From the NCBI GenBank assembly GCA_025210735.1, contig JAOARD010000027.1, positions 1-64,000 of the forward strand: a stretch of 64,000 nucleotides of DNA, read 5' to 3'. Source of the stretch: Bacteroidales bacterium (GTDB lineage: Bacteria; Bacteroidota; Bacteroidia; Bacteroidales; UBA6680). The notes under the pieces are model-generated. The model saw only the letters and a list, made by a program, of their open reading frames with translations. It did not search any database and had not been told where the DNA came from. A program made the translations under genes and the position numbers. This document shows positions 43,601-54,600 of the stretch, one piece after another (positions within the stretch are counted from its first letter, which is position 1; every line of letters begins with the position of its first letter).

Positions 43601-46600
43601 AGCGAAACTGAAAATCAAAACCTGCAAGATGGTTGGGTAGATATTAAAGATCAGAAATTAGTATACGACAAACGTATTGATATTCCTGCTGGATTAAATA
43701 CCGTATATATTCCGTTTAAAACGCCATATCTGTATACTGGTAAAAATGTTGTATTAACAGTTTATCGTGTTTACGACTCAAATGTTTTGCTTTCTAAATT
43801 TAGTTTCAGAGCAAAATACGATCTTGTAAACAAAGGACGTTCAAGAACATATTTTGGCGACAAACTTAACTTTAAGATGGATGCTCTGCCTGATAATACA
43901 CTTGAGAATGGTGTAGCAGAGATGCGTTTTGTATTTGATACAGAAAATTGCGGAGAACTTAATGGTAAGGTATATATAGATGGTACAGATCCTAAGCAGG
44001 TACTTAACATGGTAAATATTGAGATACCTACACTGGGATTTTCAACAAAAACTGACAACGAAGGAAAATATGTATTAAGATATGTTCCTGAAGGAGCTAA
44101 GGATGTTGAGGTTCGTAGCCTGATGATAGAGGATAAAGATCTTTCTACTACAGTTGTTGCACGCACAGCTACAGAGGTTGATATACCTGTTGTTAACAGA
44201 CCAATGGTTAATGTAACCGGAAAACTTGTTCCAAGTTTCGACCCTTCATCGTCTCTTGCAGATGCAGAGATACGTTTAGAGGGAGTTGGGCTTAAGTACG
44301 AGGTAACATCTGACGTTTCAGGTAACTTCACTATGCCAACAGTTTTAACAAATTACGATTACACCCTGTACATAAACAAAGATGGTTTTGATGAGTACAC
44401 AAAGGTTATCTCTGTTGCCACAGACGATATAGATCTTGGAACAATCACAATTAATGAGGTTGCTTATCCGGCTGTTCTTCCTCTTGTAGAGAAGAACGAG
44501 TCAAACAATGCAGTTGTTGAGTGGTATGCTCCGGGTGCAATTAAAGAGAAGGAGTTCAGATACGATGATGGTACACCACGCCACTTTGTAGGATACAACA
44601 TGAGACCAAACGGATATCTTGGTTCTGCATTCCACAGTAGCTCATATGTTAAGAGTGTTAAATGGTGGCTTACACTATCTGGTATACCTCACAGTAAGGT
44701 TAACATAAAGATTCTTGGTCTTGATAATACCGGAAAACCAAACAGAGACGATGTACTATATGAGGCGTACAATATTCCTAATACAGATGATGAGTGGAAT
44801 GAGCACGTTCTTACAGACCCAATCTGGGCACCAAACGGGTTCTATGTTGGTGTTAATGCCGGAATGAATACACAGGATCTTGCTGGCGACGATGGAGTTG
44901 ACAAACCTTACGAGTGTAAGACAAACAGATTCTGGGGAACACCAGATATTACCGATCCTAACATAGATTGGTCAGAATTTGGTACACCAGATCACTTTCC
45001 TTATAACTTTATGATCAGAGCAGTAGGGTTAAGTAATAAAGATATTACATATGCTGACGATTCAAGAAACAGAGCAGCAACAAGAGCTCGTACAGGATAT
45101 ACTGTTCGCAGAGGGTTATCTGACAATACAGACAATGTAGATGAGTGGACTGTTATTACACCTGCTCAGATTACAGAGAATAGTATTGTTGATACAGATT
45201 GGAGTACACTACCTCAAGGAGTATATAAATATGCAGTGTTTGCACATTACGATAACGGTGTTGTTTCAGAAGCTGCATTCTCAAATAATATTCAGAAGGA
45301 TATGTACACATCGTTTACTGCAAACGTAACAGTAAATACAGATGAGGATACACCAGTTGGTACAGTTATTACACTTGTAAACCATGATGGACTACACAAA
45401 CATAAGTACGAGGCAACAATAGATGAGATAGAAGGGAGCATTACAATAGAGAATGTTTGGAAAGGTATATATACACTTAAGATTGCAAAAGCCGGATTCT
45501 TTGTATACTCAGATGAGAATCTTGATATGTCAACAGAGGGTAAAACACTTAATGTTGATCTTGAAGAGATTATTAATAAGCCATTTAACCTTGAGGTTAT
45601 TAATAAAGAAGAGAACAAAGCAACAGTAACATGGGGCGATATTGATGTACCACTATTCGAACACTTTGAGAACAGAGAGTCGTTTACAGAGAACATTGGT
45701 AACTGGACATCACTTGACCTTGATGGTGGCGATACTTACGGGCTTTCAGTATGTAACTATCCTGGTGAAGGGCAACCACATGGTTTCTATGTATTTGCAC
45801 CGAATGAAACAACACCTTCAATATTCCTTTATGTGCCTGAGTTAGCACCGTTTAAAGGAGGTAAAGCAGCAGTATCGTTCAGTGGAGATACACCAAGCAA
45901 CGACTGGTTAATCTCACCTAAGTTTATGGTAGGAACAAATACAATATTCAGCTTCTGGGCTAAGTCGGCAGATCCATTCTACGGATTAGAGCGTTTCAGA
46001 GTACTTGTATCAGAGACAGGACAAGAGCCGGAAGACTTTAAGAAAATATCAGAAGGTGAATATATAGAGCCTGATAACTTCTACGGTATCTATGAGTACG
46101 ATCTTTCTAAATATGCAGGTAAAGAGATATCTGTAGCTATTAACTGTGTATCAGAGAGCTCATTCGCATTCCTTGTAGATAACATATATATAGGTCTTAA
46201 GAAGGATCAGATAACAAGACAGTTTAAAGGATACAACGTATATCTTGACGATATGACAACTCCGGTACAGAGTGGTGTTACAGATCACGAATTTACATTT
46301 GAGAATCTTGTACATGGACAAACATATACTGTTGGAGTATCTAATAAATATACATCTGGAGAGTCTGATATTATTAAAACAACATTTACATATAAAGTTG
46401 TTGGTAATGTTGCTCCAGTAATAAGCTCAACGCCTGTAACAGAGATTACAGAAGGTAAAAAGTATGAGTATCTGTTAAGTGTAGATGATCATAACAACGA
46501 TAAACTTAGCTACGATCTTGAGTCGGCACCAGCATGGCTTGAGTTAGTTGAAGATGGTGGCGAGTTTAAGATAATCGGAAAACCTGGAAAAGAGCATATT

Positions 46601-46936
46601 GGCGACCATAAGATTAAGTGGACTGTATCTGATAGTCAGCTTACGGATAGTCAGGAGTACACCCTTACTGTTAAGGAGTTTAAGGTTGTTGATGATATAA
46701 GCGATGTTGAACTGAATAAGGTAACTATATATCCTAATCCAGCAACTGATTATATACGTATCTCAGGAGCAAACGGATGTACTGTTAAGATCACTGATCT
46801 TTCAGGAAAGGTTGTAGATAGCTTTATATCAACATCAGATAACTACAACAGAACACTTGACCTTAAACCGGGATGTTACATAGTAAATGTATCAAACGGA
46901 ACATCGGTTAAAAATATCAAACTAACAATTAACTAA
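40622..46936 (+). CDS. Giant T9SS secreted multidomain protein
   Basis: 2104 residues from the ATG at 40622, which starts a signal peptide ending GLVAAQ; the frame is open 25 codons further upstream. It has at least three choice-of-anchor-J/cleaved-adhesin-type jelly-roll domains (about 45-245, 670-830, 1675-1860; ND-W-ISP, Y-L-S-Y-AGK and A-CVS-S-F-LDDI motifs). Two carboxypeptidase-regulatory-like domains lie near 1108-1300, and a cadherin-like/He_PIG domain at about 1930-2020. A T9SS type A sorting domain is at about 2023-2104 (YPNPATDYIRI, LKPGCYIVNVSNG). It has no protease motif. It is probably a surface adhesin or matrix protein, and heads a set of three similar genes. Confidence 0.9.
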   Translation: MKNFYKIRLCFVLLILSCGLVAAQNSERTPSSKRVKQKVLDRTLQGAYYRSEIKKPPRGVKLFEDFESHEDFALTFGDWIMVDKDDDVTYSYSGIDFPHEEEKVAFMVMNPLSVTPALTEWYAHSGNKFGVALSCYNEHNDDWMISPVINCDGNDVLSFYAQSYSVGFGLEKFQVLISETGSTNPDDFVKISEGEHIKPPAGVWTKYQYDLYDYAGKNVRFAIRCVSTYSMLFMLDDIQVASTPTVPSSDLNFNVFDADTIRTGNTFGSGDIFTIQNNEGGNLVVNEIEILNVTKGTDGSFVTTKVDDISGTSFTTTFNKDDVNIPRHGTYSFGFNYNPVAEGRDSVAFVLKTNSFDGLNDTIFLVGQAYELPEKTIEVGLSKDVNIRTPMANLFSYSLSQTIYTKEELAIGDGRKIEKIQLRYKGEDATYHNVRIFATLTDKVEYYDKSDWVDLTGQQPVFDSKVYLPTGVNWITFNFERPFEYDGTKNVVFTIQEYSDYMIPFRGEKSNGFYVSESASQNGVDKLVMSLAKFTDKEVIDYNNIPSASDSYKKRANIRIFFDENTDQAEALVNPRVLKWDNLKSGLEDAINVTLFNPGTKDLVVNNITTETAVPVEFSETAFTVAPGATKVITATFKPVIGGLYNTKVNIDCNYANVEQITISADSYTAGHLYEDFEEATVFKFPPEGWTVQGNSGNWELGHYSANAYEKGQFAFSDPGNDYLISPQLVVEEGDKFIFHAMGQGIMIDPGQLLFAYWSKDKENWHSFPIVQLEPTYMKRYKKFEFEFPEDAHGKTYVAFWRQGDVGEVFIDLVKGPKIFTHGNDLFVSETVGPDLPVIGVDNEYTVTVKNIGSNQISSYKVQLVDENDNVLTELDATPIGPDTKKEIAISWRPADNSVSTVRGKVVSVEDENTDNNISESIRVFVQKEFSLIGGNEPSEKFGSFPIHAGAEISFCQSVYTKDELQHGGYINGIAIRNNFSDNYKERRVFIYISETENQNLQDGWVDIKDQKLVYDKRIDIPAGLNTVYIPFKTPYLYTGKNVVLTVYRVYDSNVLLSKFSFRAKYDLVNKGRSRTYFGDKLNFKMDALPDNTLENGVAEMRFVFDTENCGELNGKVYIDGTDPKQVLNMVNIEIPTLGFSTKTDNEGKYVLRYVPEGAKDVEVRSLMIEDKDLSTTVVARTATEVDIPVVNRPMVNVTGKLVPSFDPSSSLADAEIRLEGVGLKYEVTSDVSGNFTMPTVLTNYDYTLYINKDGFDEYTKVISVATDDIDLGTITINEVAYPAVLPLVEKNESNNAVVEWYAPGAIKEKEFRYDDGTPRHFVGYNMRPNGYLGSAFHSSSYVKSVKWWLTLSGIPHSKVNIKILGLDNTGKPNRDDVLYEAYNIPNTDDEWNEHVLTDPIWAPNGFYVGVNAGMNTQDLAGDDGVDKPYECKTNRFWGTPDITDPNIDWSEFGTPDHFPYNFMIRAVGLSNKDITYADDSRNRAATRARTGYTVRRGLSDNTDNVDEWTVITPAQITENSIVDTDWSTLPQGVYKYAVFAHYDNGVVSEAAFSNNIQKDMYTSFTANVTVNTDEDTPVGTVITLVNHDGLHKHKYEATIDEIEGSITIENVWKGIYTLKIAKAGFFVYSDENLDMSTEGKTLNVDLEEIINKPFNLEVINKEENKATVTWGDIDVPLFEHFENRESFTENIGNWTSLDLDGGDTYGLSVCNYPGEGQPHGFYVFAPNETTPSIFLYVPELAPFKGGKAAVSFSGDTPSNDWLISPKFMVGTNTIFSFWAKSADPFYGLERFRVLVSETGQEPEDFKKISEGEYIEPDNFYGIYEYDLSKYAGKEISVAINCVSESSFAFLVDNIYIGLKKDQITRQFKGYNVYLDDMTTPVQSGVTDHEFTFENLVHGQTYTVGVSNKYTSGESDIIKTTFTYKVVGNVAPVISSTPVTEITEGKKYEYLLSVDDHNNDKLSYDLESAPAWLELVEDGGEFKIIGKPGKEHIGDHKIKWTVSDSQLTDSQEYTLTVKEFKVVDDISDVELNKVTIYPNPATDYIRISGANGCTVKITDLSGKVVDSFISTSDNYNRTLDLKPGCYIVNVSNGTSVKNIKLTIN

Positions 46937-46948
46937 TTAAATCAATCA

Positions 46949-46979
46949 TGTTTGCCGGAGAGCTGATCTTCGGCAAACA
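46949..46979. other. Hairpin between the first and second giant genes
   Basis: TGTTTGCCG (46949-46957) pairs with CGGCAAACA (46971-46979), extended by AGA/TCT. A-rich rather than T-rich sequence follows, so it is not a classical plus-strand terminator. It may be a processing or stability element within an operon. Confidence 0.5.
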
Positions 46980-46993
46980 AAAAAATATATAAC

Positions 46994-49900
46994 ATGAGAT
47001 ATCTTAACATATTAACGCTTATTTTGTTTCTGCTTGCAGCGCAGAACAGCAAAGCACAATATTGCGACGCTCGTGCAACCGATCCCGGATCGGATTACAT
47101 AAGTTATGTGCAGCTTGAGGATATTGTTAATGACTCTGACTCAAGAGGCTATTCAGACTTTACATCAATGTCGGCCAGAATATATATTGGCGGAACATAT
47201 ACACTATTTGCAGTTAATGCCAGTCATCATACAAACAATAAACTAAAAGCGTGGATAGACTGGAATGGAGATGAGACATTTGATAACGATACAGAGGTAG
47301 TTGAGTTTGATTACCCTGCGCGTGCACTATCTGTACTTGGTAATGCAACATTTACTGTACCAGACGATGCAAAACTGGGTGCTACCAGACTACGTATTAT
47401 ACTAACAGATTTTGATGATCCTGAGCCTTGTGGCGATTTTTATTACGGAGAGGTAGAGGACTATACAGTTGTTATTGGTGCAAGTAATGTTGAACCTGTT
47501 GCTGATTTCTTTGCACATGAAACAAATCCGTTTGTAAATAACGTTGTATACTTTAAAGATCTGTCGTCGGCATTGCCATCGGAGTTTACATGGTCTTTTG
47601 AGCCGGCAACAGTTACATACCTGAATAATACAGATGCAAACAGCGAAGATCCTGTTGTTGAATTTGACGCAGCAGGGCAGTACAATGTTACACTTACAGT
47701 AAAGAATGCACATGGCGAGAATACCGTAACAAAGAGTGCATACATTACAGCAAAAGCTTACGATTCACCATTCGGACTTACAGGAACAACAGAGGGTAAC
47801 AGAGTTAGCCTTGCATGGAATGCCCCTATATTTGAGAGTTTTGAATCGTACGATAACTTCTCACTTGAGTTTGAGCCATGGACACAGTACGATGGTGATG
47901 GTAAAGCAACACTTGAGTTTACAGGACTTTCATTCCCTAATATGGGTTATCAGGGATCGTTTATTGTGTTTAACCCTAACAAAACACAACCTGCTGTAGA
48001 GGGTGCTCCTGCACATAGTGGCAGCAAATATCTTGCATGTTTCAGATGTGTTGGTGAGTTTAACGACGATTGGTTGATATCACCAAAGTTTACTGCCGGA
48101 AACAACGATGCTATTACATTCTTTGCAAGAACTCTTGCCGATGTATATGCACTTGATGAATTTAAGGTACTTGTATCAGAAACAGATGCTTCGCCATCAT
48201 CGTTCAGAGTTATATCAGGAGAGAACAGTGTTACAGCACCACTTGACTGGCAGAAATTCAGTTACGATCTTTCTGCTTATAACGGAAAAGAGATACGCGT
48301 TGCAATACAGTGTGTATCATCATATGCATTAGCTCTGTGTCTTGACGATATTATGATTCTTCGTGGTGACGGATCGGTACGTTTTAAGCAGGATTTTGAA
48401 GGAGCTGAGGAAGATGATGTTGACCCGAATACAACATACACACACATAAATAACATAAGAATTGCAGATGCACCAATAGCTGGTCAGGTACGTATGCCTG
48501 CTGAGCTATCATACACTCCTTCAAGATATCTTCAGGGATTTAAGATATACAGAAACGATACTGAGATTGGAACAACAAATACATCATGGGACACTAAATT
48601 TATTGATAAAGATGTACCTGATGGAGATCATGTTTATGCAATTACAGCAACATATATAACACCTGATTGTGAGTCGGCATACTCAAACAAGTTAGACATT
48701 ACAGTAGATAACTCTTTACCAGAACTTAATGTTACTGTTAACGATAAAGAGTTTGTTAGTGGCGAGCGATATACAACACAGGGTAGTACATCAATAGGAG
48801 AATCAACAGACTTTGTAATCAAGGTTAATAACATAGGTAATAGTCAGGCTCTTGAGGTGAATAATGTAACTATTGCAGGCGATAATTTTACTATAAAAAG
48901 TAAACCAGAACAACCTGTTGCTGCAGGCGAATCGGCTGATATAATTATTACATATTCACCAACAGAGCAGGGTGGCGATGTTGCTACAATTAGCTTTGAG
49001 ACTAACGATAACAACGAGGGTACGTTCAACATGGAGCTTAAAGCTACAACAGGTGCAATCTGGACATGGATGATATATCTGTATGAGGATGGTACCGGAC
49101 TGAATGGATTTAAAGATATTAATGAGCTTGAGGCAGTTGGATCAATTCCTGATAAGGTAAACTTTGTTGTGCTTTATGATTCAGATATTGATGAGCAGGA
49201 TGGTATCTATCTTATTAAGAGAGATCCTGACGGAAACAACCAGACAATGATAAGCCCTATTGTTGACAAAAGCATGGGAATGGACTTTGATATGAACAAC
49301 TGGGAGACTCTTGATGAGTTTATGCAATATACACACCTTAACTATCCGGCTGAGCACTATGCTTTAACAGTATGGGATCACGGTTCAGGTATATTCCGTA
49401 AATCGGCAAATAACTTTGTTACTAAAGGTGCTGTAGGAGAGATGAAACTGTGGGAGATGGACGATGCATTAAGCAACTTTAAGGAGACTACAGGTAAGAA
49501 ACTTGATATTATGTCATTTGACCTTTGTCTGCTTGGTCAGATAGAGACAGTATATCAGCTTAAAGATTATGCTGACTATGTAATTGCATCTGAGAAGACA
49601 GAGCCGGGTGATGGTTGGGATTACGAGAACAGTTTTGTACATATGTACAACAACCCGGAGATATCAGCAGCAGAGATATCAGCAAAAATTGTAGAGGCAT
49701 ATACACTATCATATGAGAATGGTGAAGCACAACAAGATGGTGGAGGAACAACACAGTCATTTACAAGTGTTGATGGAATGGAAAAACACCTGATACCTGC
49801 ACTTAACACATTCTCAGAGAAACTTATTGTAGCGTGCAGCGAGCACAAAGAGGCAATAAAAGAGGCACGATTGGCAACATGGTACTCAGATGGTATTGCA

Positions 49901-51571
49901 GCACATGTAGACCTTGGACACTTTGCAAAACTGATTAAGACAAATGTAAACCTTCCGGAAGATCTGCGTAATAGTGCCGATGGTGTTATTGAGGCTCTTA
50001 AAAAGAGTGTACTGCTTAACATGTATACTAAAGAGATAAATGCACCTACAACAGGACTTAAGATATGGTTCCCACTGCACTATAAAGTAGAGAATGAGTA
50101 TCCGTACTATACAGAAGGTAACCTTAACTATCTTACATTTAGTGAGACAAAATGGGATGAGTTCCTTGAGATATTTGAGAACCCTGTAGCTAATGGTAAA
50201 CCAATTGTTGAGTTTACAGCATCAAAAACTGAGGTACAGATGCAAGAGAAGCTAATGCTTGTAGATAACTCACTTGGTAACCCTATTATAGAGGGCCGTG
50301 AGTGGACTGTTACTCCTGCTGAAGGATTTGAATATACTAACGGAACAACCAATCTGTCAAAGAGACCAGTATTGTCGTTTAGCCGTCCGGGAACATACGC
50401 AGTAGCACTTAAGGTTACAAATAGTGTTGGAGAGAAGACGCTTAAAAAGACAGGATTTATTACAGTTAGCGTACCTACTGATCTTCCTGCTCCACAACTG
50501 TCTCATGAAAAGAGTACAGGAGGGGTAACACTTAACTGGTTAGCATCAGCAGATCTTAAGAGTACATTAATGCAGGGATTCGAGAACATGTCTACATTCG
50601 ACTGGATTGTTAAAACATCAAAAACATTCGAACTGTCTGATCTTAAGAATAACCCTTCAGGAACAGTTACATGGGGATTCACAGATAAGACATCGTATAA
50701 TGGCGAAGGACAGCAGTATATACATAGTGGTAAATACTCAATGTCTATCGGGTATACATCAAAAGATCTTAGCTGGCTTATTACACCAGAGGTAACAATT
50801 CAGGAAGATGACGATTTAAGCTTCTGGACATGGTATAAGAACGGAATGGTAGCTAATGATGGTAAGGTATACTACACTAAGTTCTACGTTGCTGTAATAG
50901 AGGGATCAACAGTAAATAAAGTTATTGAGTGGAATGCAGAGGATGTTAAATCTAATGTATACGAATCAGCCGTAAATGTAGATCTTGCCGATTACGAAGG
51001 AAAAACTGTCAGAGTTGCATTTATATATGAGTACAACGATGGTTTCCAGATGGCAATTGATGATGTGGTTATCGGAGCACCATCATCATCAAGAATGGTA
51101 AATAATCAGACCAGATCATTTACAAGCAGTGGGTTTGAGATTTACAGAAACGATGAACTGATACATACAGTTACAGATCCAGCAGTTCTGACATATACTG
51201 ATGAAGGACTTGCAACAGGAACATACTACTACAAGATAGTTGAACTGTTCACAAATCCTGACTTCTCAGGACCTGAGTCAAATGAGATTGAGGTAACATT
51301 TGTATCAACTGCAATTGATGGTGTTTCAGATAATATCAACATTGATGTTTATCCTAACCCAGCAAAAGATCAACTTAATATTAAGGCCGATATAGTTGGT
51401 AAGTTTAATGTTACCCTTTATAACCTTGCCGGAAGTGCAGTTATGAATCTTGGTGATGTAGAACTGCAATATGGAGCAAAGATTAATCTTAAATCGTTTG
51501 AGCCGGGTGTATATCTGTTACACTTGAATAACAATGAATATAAGATAACCAGAAAAATAGTACTTAAGTAA
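46994..51571 (+). CDS. T9SS secreted clostripain-like (C11) cysteine protease with multiple accessory domains
   Basis: 1525 residues. Signal peptide to about 22, then a GEVED domain (about 25-160, ending GEVEDYTV), a PKD-like domain (about 168-255), and a cleaved-adhesin/jelly-roll domain (about 270-460). A choice-of-anchor-D-like domain sits at about 590-680. A clostripain C11 catalytic domain (about 688-1060) has His796 in TVWDHGSG and Cys845 in SFDLCLLGQIE. A second PKD domain and jelly roll follow, then a T9SS type A sorting domain (about 1437-1525; VYPNPAKDQLNI, FEPGVYLLHL). Both catalytic residues are present, so an active Arg/Lys-specific-type surface protease is inferred, gingipain-like in layout though not in catalytic family. 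Confidence 0.92.
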   Translation: MRYLNILTLILFLLAAQNSKAQYCDARATDPGSDYISYVQLEDIVNDSDSRGYSDFTSMSARIYIGGTYTLFAVNASHHTNNKLKAWIDWNGDETFDNDTEVVEFDYPARALSVLGNATFTVPDDAKLGATRLRIILTDFDDPEPCGDFYYGEVEDYTVVIGASNVEPVADFFAHETNPFVNNVVYFKDLSSALPSEFTWSFEPATVTYLNNTDANSEDPVVEFDAAGQYNVTLTVKNAHGENTVTKSAYITAKAYDSPFGLTGTTEGNRVSLAWNAPIFESFESYDNFSLEFEPWTQYDGDGKATLEFTGLSFPNMGYQGSFIVFNPNKTQPAVEGAPAHSGSKYLACFRCVGEFNDDWLISPKFTAGNNDAITFFARTLADVYALDEFKVLVSETDASPSSFRVISGENSVTAPLDWQKFSYDLSAYNGKEIRVAIQCVSSYALALCLDDIMILRGDGSVRFKQDFEGAEEDDVDPNTTYTHINNIRIADAPIAGQVRMPAELSYTPSRYLQGFKIYRNDTEIGTTNTSWDTKFIDKDVPDGDHVYAITATYITPDCESAYSNKLDITVDNSLPELNVTVNDKEFVSGERYTTQGSTSIGESTDFVIKVNNIGNSQALEVNNVTIAGDNFTIKSKPEQPVAAGESADIIITYSPTEQGGDVATISFETNDNNEGTFNMELKATTGAIWTWMIYLYEDGTGLNGFKDINELEAVGSIPDKVNFVVLYDSDIDEQDGIYLIKRDPDGNNQTMISPIVDKSMGMDFDMNNWETLDEFMQYTHLNYPAEHYALTVWDHGSGIFRKSANNFVTKGAVGEMKLWEMDDALSNFKETTGKKLDIMSFDLCLLGQIETVYQLKDYADYVIASEKTEPGDGWDYENSFVHMYNNPEISAAEISAKIVEAYTLSYENGEAQQDGGGTTQSFTSVDGMEKHLIPALNTFSEKLIVACSEHKEAIKEARLATWYSDGIAAHVDLGHFAKLIKTNVNLPEDLRNSADGVIEALKKSVLLNMYTKEINAPTTGLKIWFPLHYKVENEYPYYTEGNLNYLTFSETKWDEFLEIFENPVANGKPIVEFTASKTEVQMQEKLMLVDNSLGNPIIEGREWTVTPAEGFEYTNGTTNLSKRPVLSFSRPGTYAVALKVTNSVGEKTLKKTGFITVSVPTDLPAPQLSHEKSTGGVTLNWLASADLKSTLMQGFENMSTFDWIVKTSKTFELSDLKNNPSGTVTWGFTDKTSYNGEGQQYIHSGKYSMSIGYTSKDLSWLITPEVTIQEDDDLSFWTWYKNGMVANDGKVYYTKFYVAVIEGSTVNKVIEWNAEDVKSNVYESAVNVDLADYEGKTVRVAFIYEYNDGFQMAIDDVVIGAPSSSRMVNNQTRSFTSSGFEIYRNDELIHTVTDPAVLTYTDEGLATGTYYYKIVELFTNPDFSGPESNEIEVTFVSTAIDGVSDNINIDVYPNPAKDQLNIKADIVGKFNVTLYNLAGSAVMNLGDVELQYGAKINLKSFEPGVYLLHLNNNEYKITRKIVLK

Positions 51572-51581
51572 ATTATTATGT

Positions 51582-51616
51582 AAGGGTATGCATACACAGT
51601 ATGTATGCCCTTTTAT
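51582..51616 (+). terminator. Terminator between the second and third giant genes
   Basis: AAGGGTATGCATAC (51582-51595) pairs with GTATGTATGCCCTT (51599-51612) with two wobbles, followed by TTTATG. It ends 23 bases before the next ATG, so the third gene needs a promoter inside or beyond it, or read-through. Confidence 0.72.
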
Positions 51617-51638
51617 GTTAAACCCAATATATGGAACT

Positions 51639-54600
51639 ATGAGGAACTTTTATTTGAAGAGAGCATTGATAATGTTCGCATTAATGACATTTACCGGACT
51701 TCTGTTTGGTCAAACGTCATGTGAGTGGAAACTCAGACTTCGCGATAGCTATGGCGACGGATGGGGTTCAAATAAGATATCGCTTTCGGTAAACGGAGTG
51801 GTTAAATTTGATAAAGTAACACTCGATGACGGAGCTGGACCACTTGATTTTACCTTTACAGCATCAACTGGCGATGTAGTTAAGGTTGAGTATTTTGCAG
51901 TTAGCTGGTCGTATCCGGATGAGACATCATGGGAACTGCTTAACGTAAACGGCGAGAAAGTAGCCGGAGAAGGACCTGATGTATACAACCCAGCCGGAGG
52001 AGAGCTTACACTTAGCTGTCCTGTACCAATTGACCTTCTGCCTGTAGCTCTTCAGGAGCCAAAATCGGGCAATAGCCTTACAGATCAGGAGACAATAAAG
52101 GTTAAGTATACAAACAATGGTACCGATGTGCTTAATGGGGATTTTGAGGTATACTATACTATAGACGGAAATGAGATTCGTGAAACAGTTACCGGACAAG
52201 AGATAACATCAAAAGGAGAGTACATACATACATTTGCTACAAAAGCAGATCTTTCTGCAAAGAAGATGCATACAATTACTGCCGGAATTACTGCTGCATC
52301 TGAAGATAGCCCTGATAATAATGTTACAGATTATAACATATTTAACACAGAACCTAATAAGATACTGGTATATGACCATACCAACACAAGCATACTTAAG
52401 TATACTCTGCCTAATATAACAGATAAAGAGGATATAGTTACATCAGAGCAGTTTGACGGTAAGATGTTACGTCAGATTACATATCTTCCTGATGGAAATA
52501 TATATGCTCTGTCTACAAGAGATACAATGCTACAGATTAATCATGATACTAAAGAGATAACCTCACTGTTTGAGGTTGATGTAGAGGAGTATATATCTGA
52601 GTGGACATCACTAAAGTTTAATACTAAAACCAAGAAGTTATACCTTGCAGGTAAAAACAGCACAAAATCTTTTATCTATCTTGTTGATCTGTTAGGAGAG
52701 ACAACAGAAAAGATTGTTGAACTTGATGGTGCAATATCGTCAATGACATTTGATAACGTAGGAGTACTATACGTATTAGATGCAAAAGTAGATAAGAAAC
52801 TATATACACTTAATATAGATACAGAAGAGAAGACAGAGATAACAGCATTAAGTGATGATGTATGTGATTACTACTTCTCATCAATATTTACAGATCGTGA
52901 ATCAGGCGATGTATACATAATAAACAACACAAATTCTGAGAAGAATAAGGTATTCTTTGTAAACAGCGATACTAAGAAGGTTTACTACATTGGTATGGAT
53001 AACAATACAGAGGATATACGCTCAGTTGTTACAGAGTATACAGAAGAAAATCCGTTATACTTCATCTCATTTGCTTCAGAGAATCAGAAAGAGTCATCTG
53101 TAATAAATCAGGAAGAGAAGACAATTAAACACAAACTATTCTTTGGTAAGGATATAACTAAAGTTAAACCACAGTTTATAGTACCTGAAGGGGTGACAAT
53201 AGCACTTAAAGATTCAAGAGAGCCAGTTATTAATGGCGAAACTGTTCTTGATCTTACAAACGATGTTGTTGTTGTTTTATCTGCAAATGGTAAAACTGAG
53301 GAGTGGACAATTTCTGCTGTTGTTGGTAAAAACCATGAGAATGCTATCGAAACTTTTGCTATAGCAAACCAGTTTGTTGATGCAGTAATTAATAATGAGG
53401 AGAGAGAGGTTGTTATTGAGATGCCTGCCGGAACAGATGTATCTGCGCTTGTACCACAATTTACACTATCAACAAATGCATCAGTAAAGGTTAAGGGTCG
53501 CACACAGATATCTGGTAAAAGCACTGTTGACTTTACAAAAGAGGATGCGGATGTTGATTTTGAGATGTACACTGTAATTGCTGAGGATGGTAAGAAGCAG
53601 GAGTGGAGAGTTATTGTTGATGTTGTTGAAACACCTGAAAAAACACAACTTAGTTATCCTGAAAACGAAGCAAATGATGTACCAACAATATTTACCCTTA
53701 AGTGGGATGAGGTATCAGGTGCTCTTGGTTATAAGATATATCTTGGAGAGACAATTGGCGATACTCCATTTGCTACATCAGAGACTAATAAATTTAAAAT
53801 TACAGATCTTACACCAAATACTACATATAAACTTAAAGTAGTGCCTTATAACAATGCAGGAGACTGTACAGAGGCTGAAGAGTGGACATTTACTACAGAC
53901 GCTAAAACATACATTATGTCTGATGCAACCTATGAGGTTACAAACGGTGTATTCTACGATACCGGAATTGAGGAGAACTACGATGTAGATGAGGAGCACA
54001 CAATGACACTTAAGTCATCAGAGGCTGGTAAAAATGTTAAACTGAACTTCAGTTGGTTTAGTACAGAGGTTGATACTGATGAGTTATATGTGTTTAACGG
54101 ATTAAATATTGATGCACAACAGGTTGAAGGATCTCCTTTCTCAGGAAGCGAAGGTGAATCGACAAAAGAGATAATTGCAAATAACCCTGACGGAGCATTA
54201 ACATTCTACTGGACATCAGACGCTTCATCGACCAGAAGTGGATGGAAAGCAAGAATATCACTGCACGAATGGTTAACACAAGATGTTGCACTGCGTGATA
54301 TTGAGATGCCACAATCATCAGTATCTTTAACTGATAACGAATCTGTAAGCTTTGATGTTATAAACAGAGGTACAGAGGCTGTTAATGCCGTAGATATTGA
54401 GTATGTTGTTAATGGCGATGTAGCAAATAAGCAGACAAGAACAGTAACATTTGATACTCCACTTGCAGTGGGTGAGTTTACTAAAGTAACAATTGATAAT
54501 ATTGATCTTTCAGCAGAAGGTAACTACAATATACTATTTACGGCTGTACTTGCAGGCGATACAAATGCTGAGCAGCAGGAGGTAAGTGGTTCTGTTATAC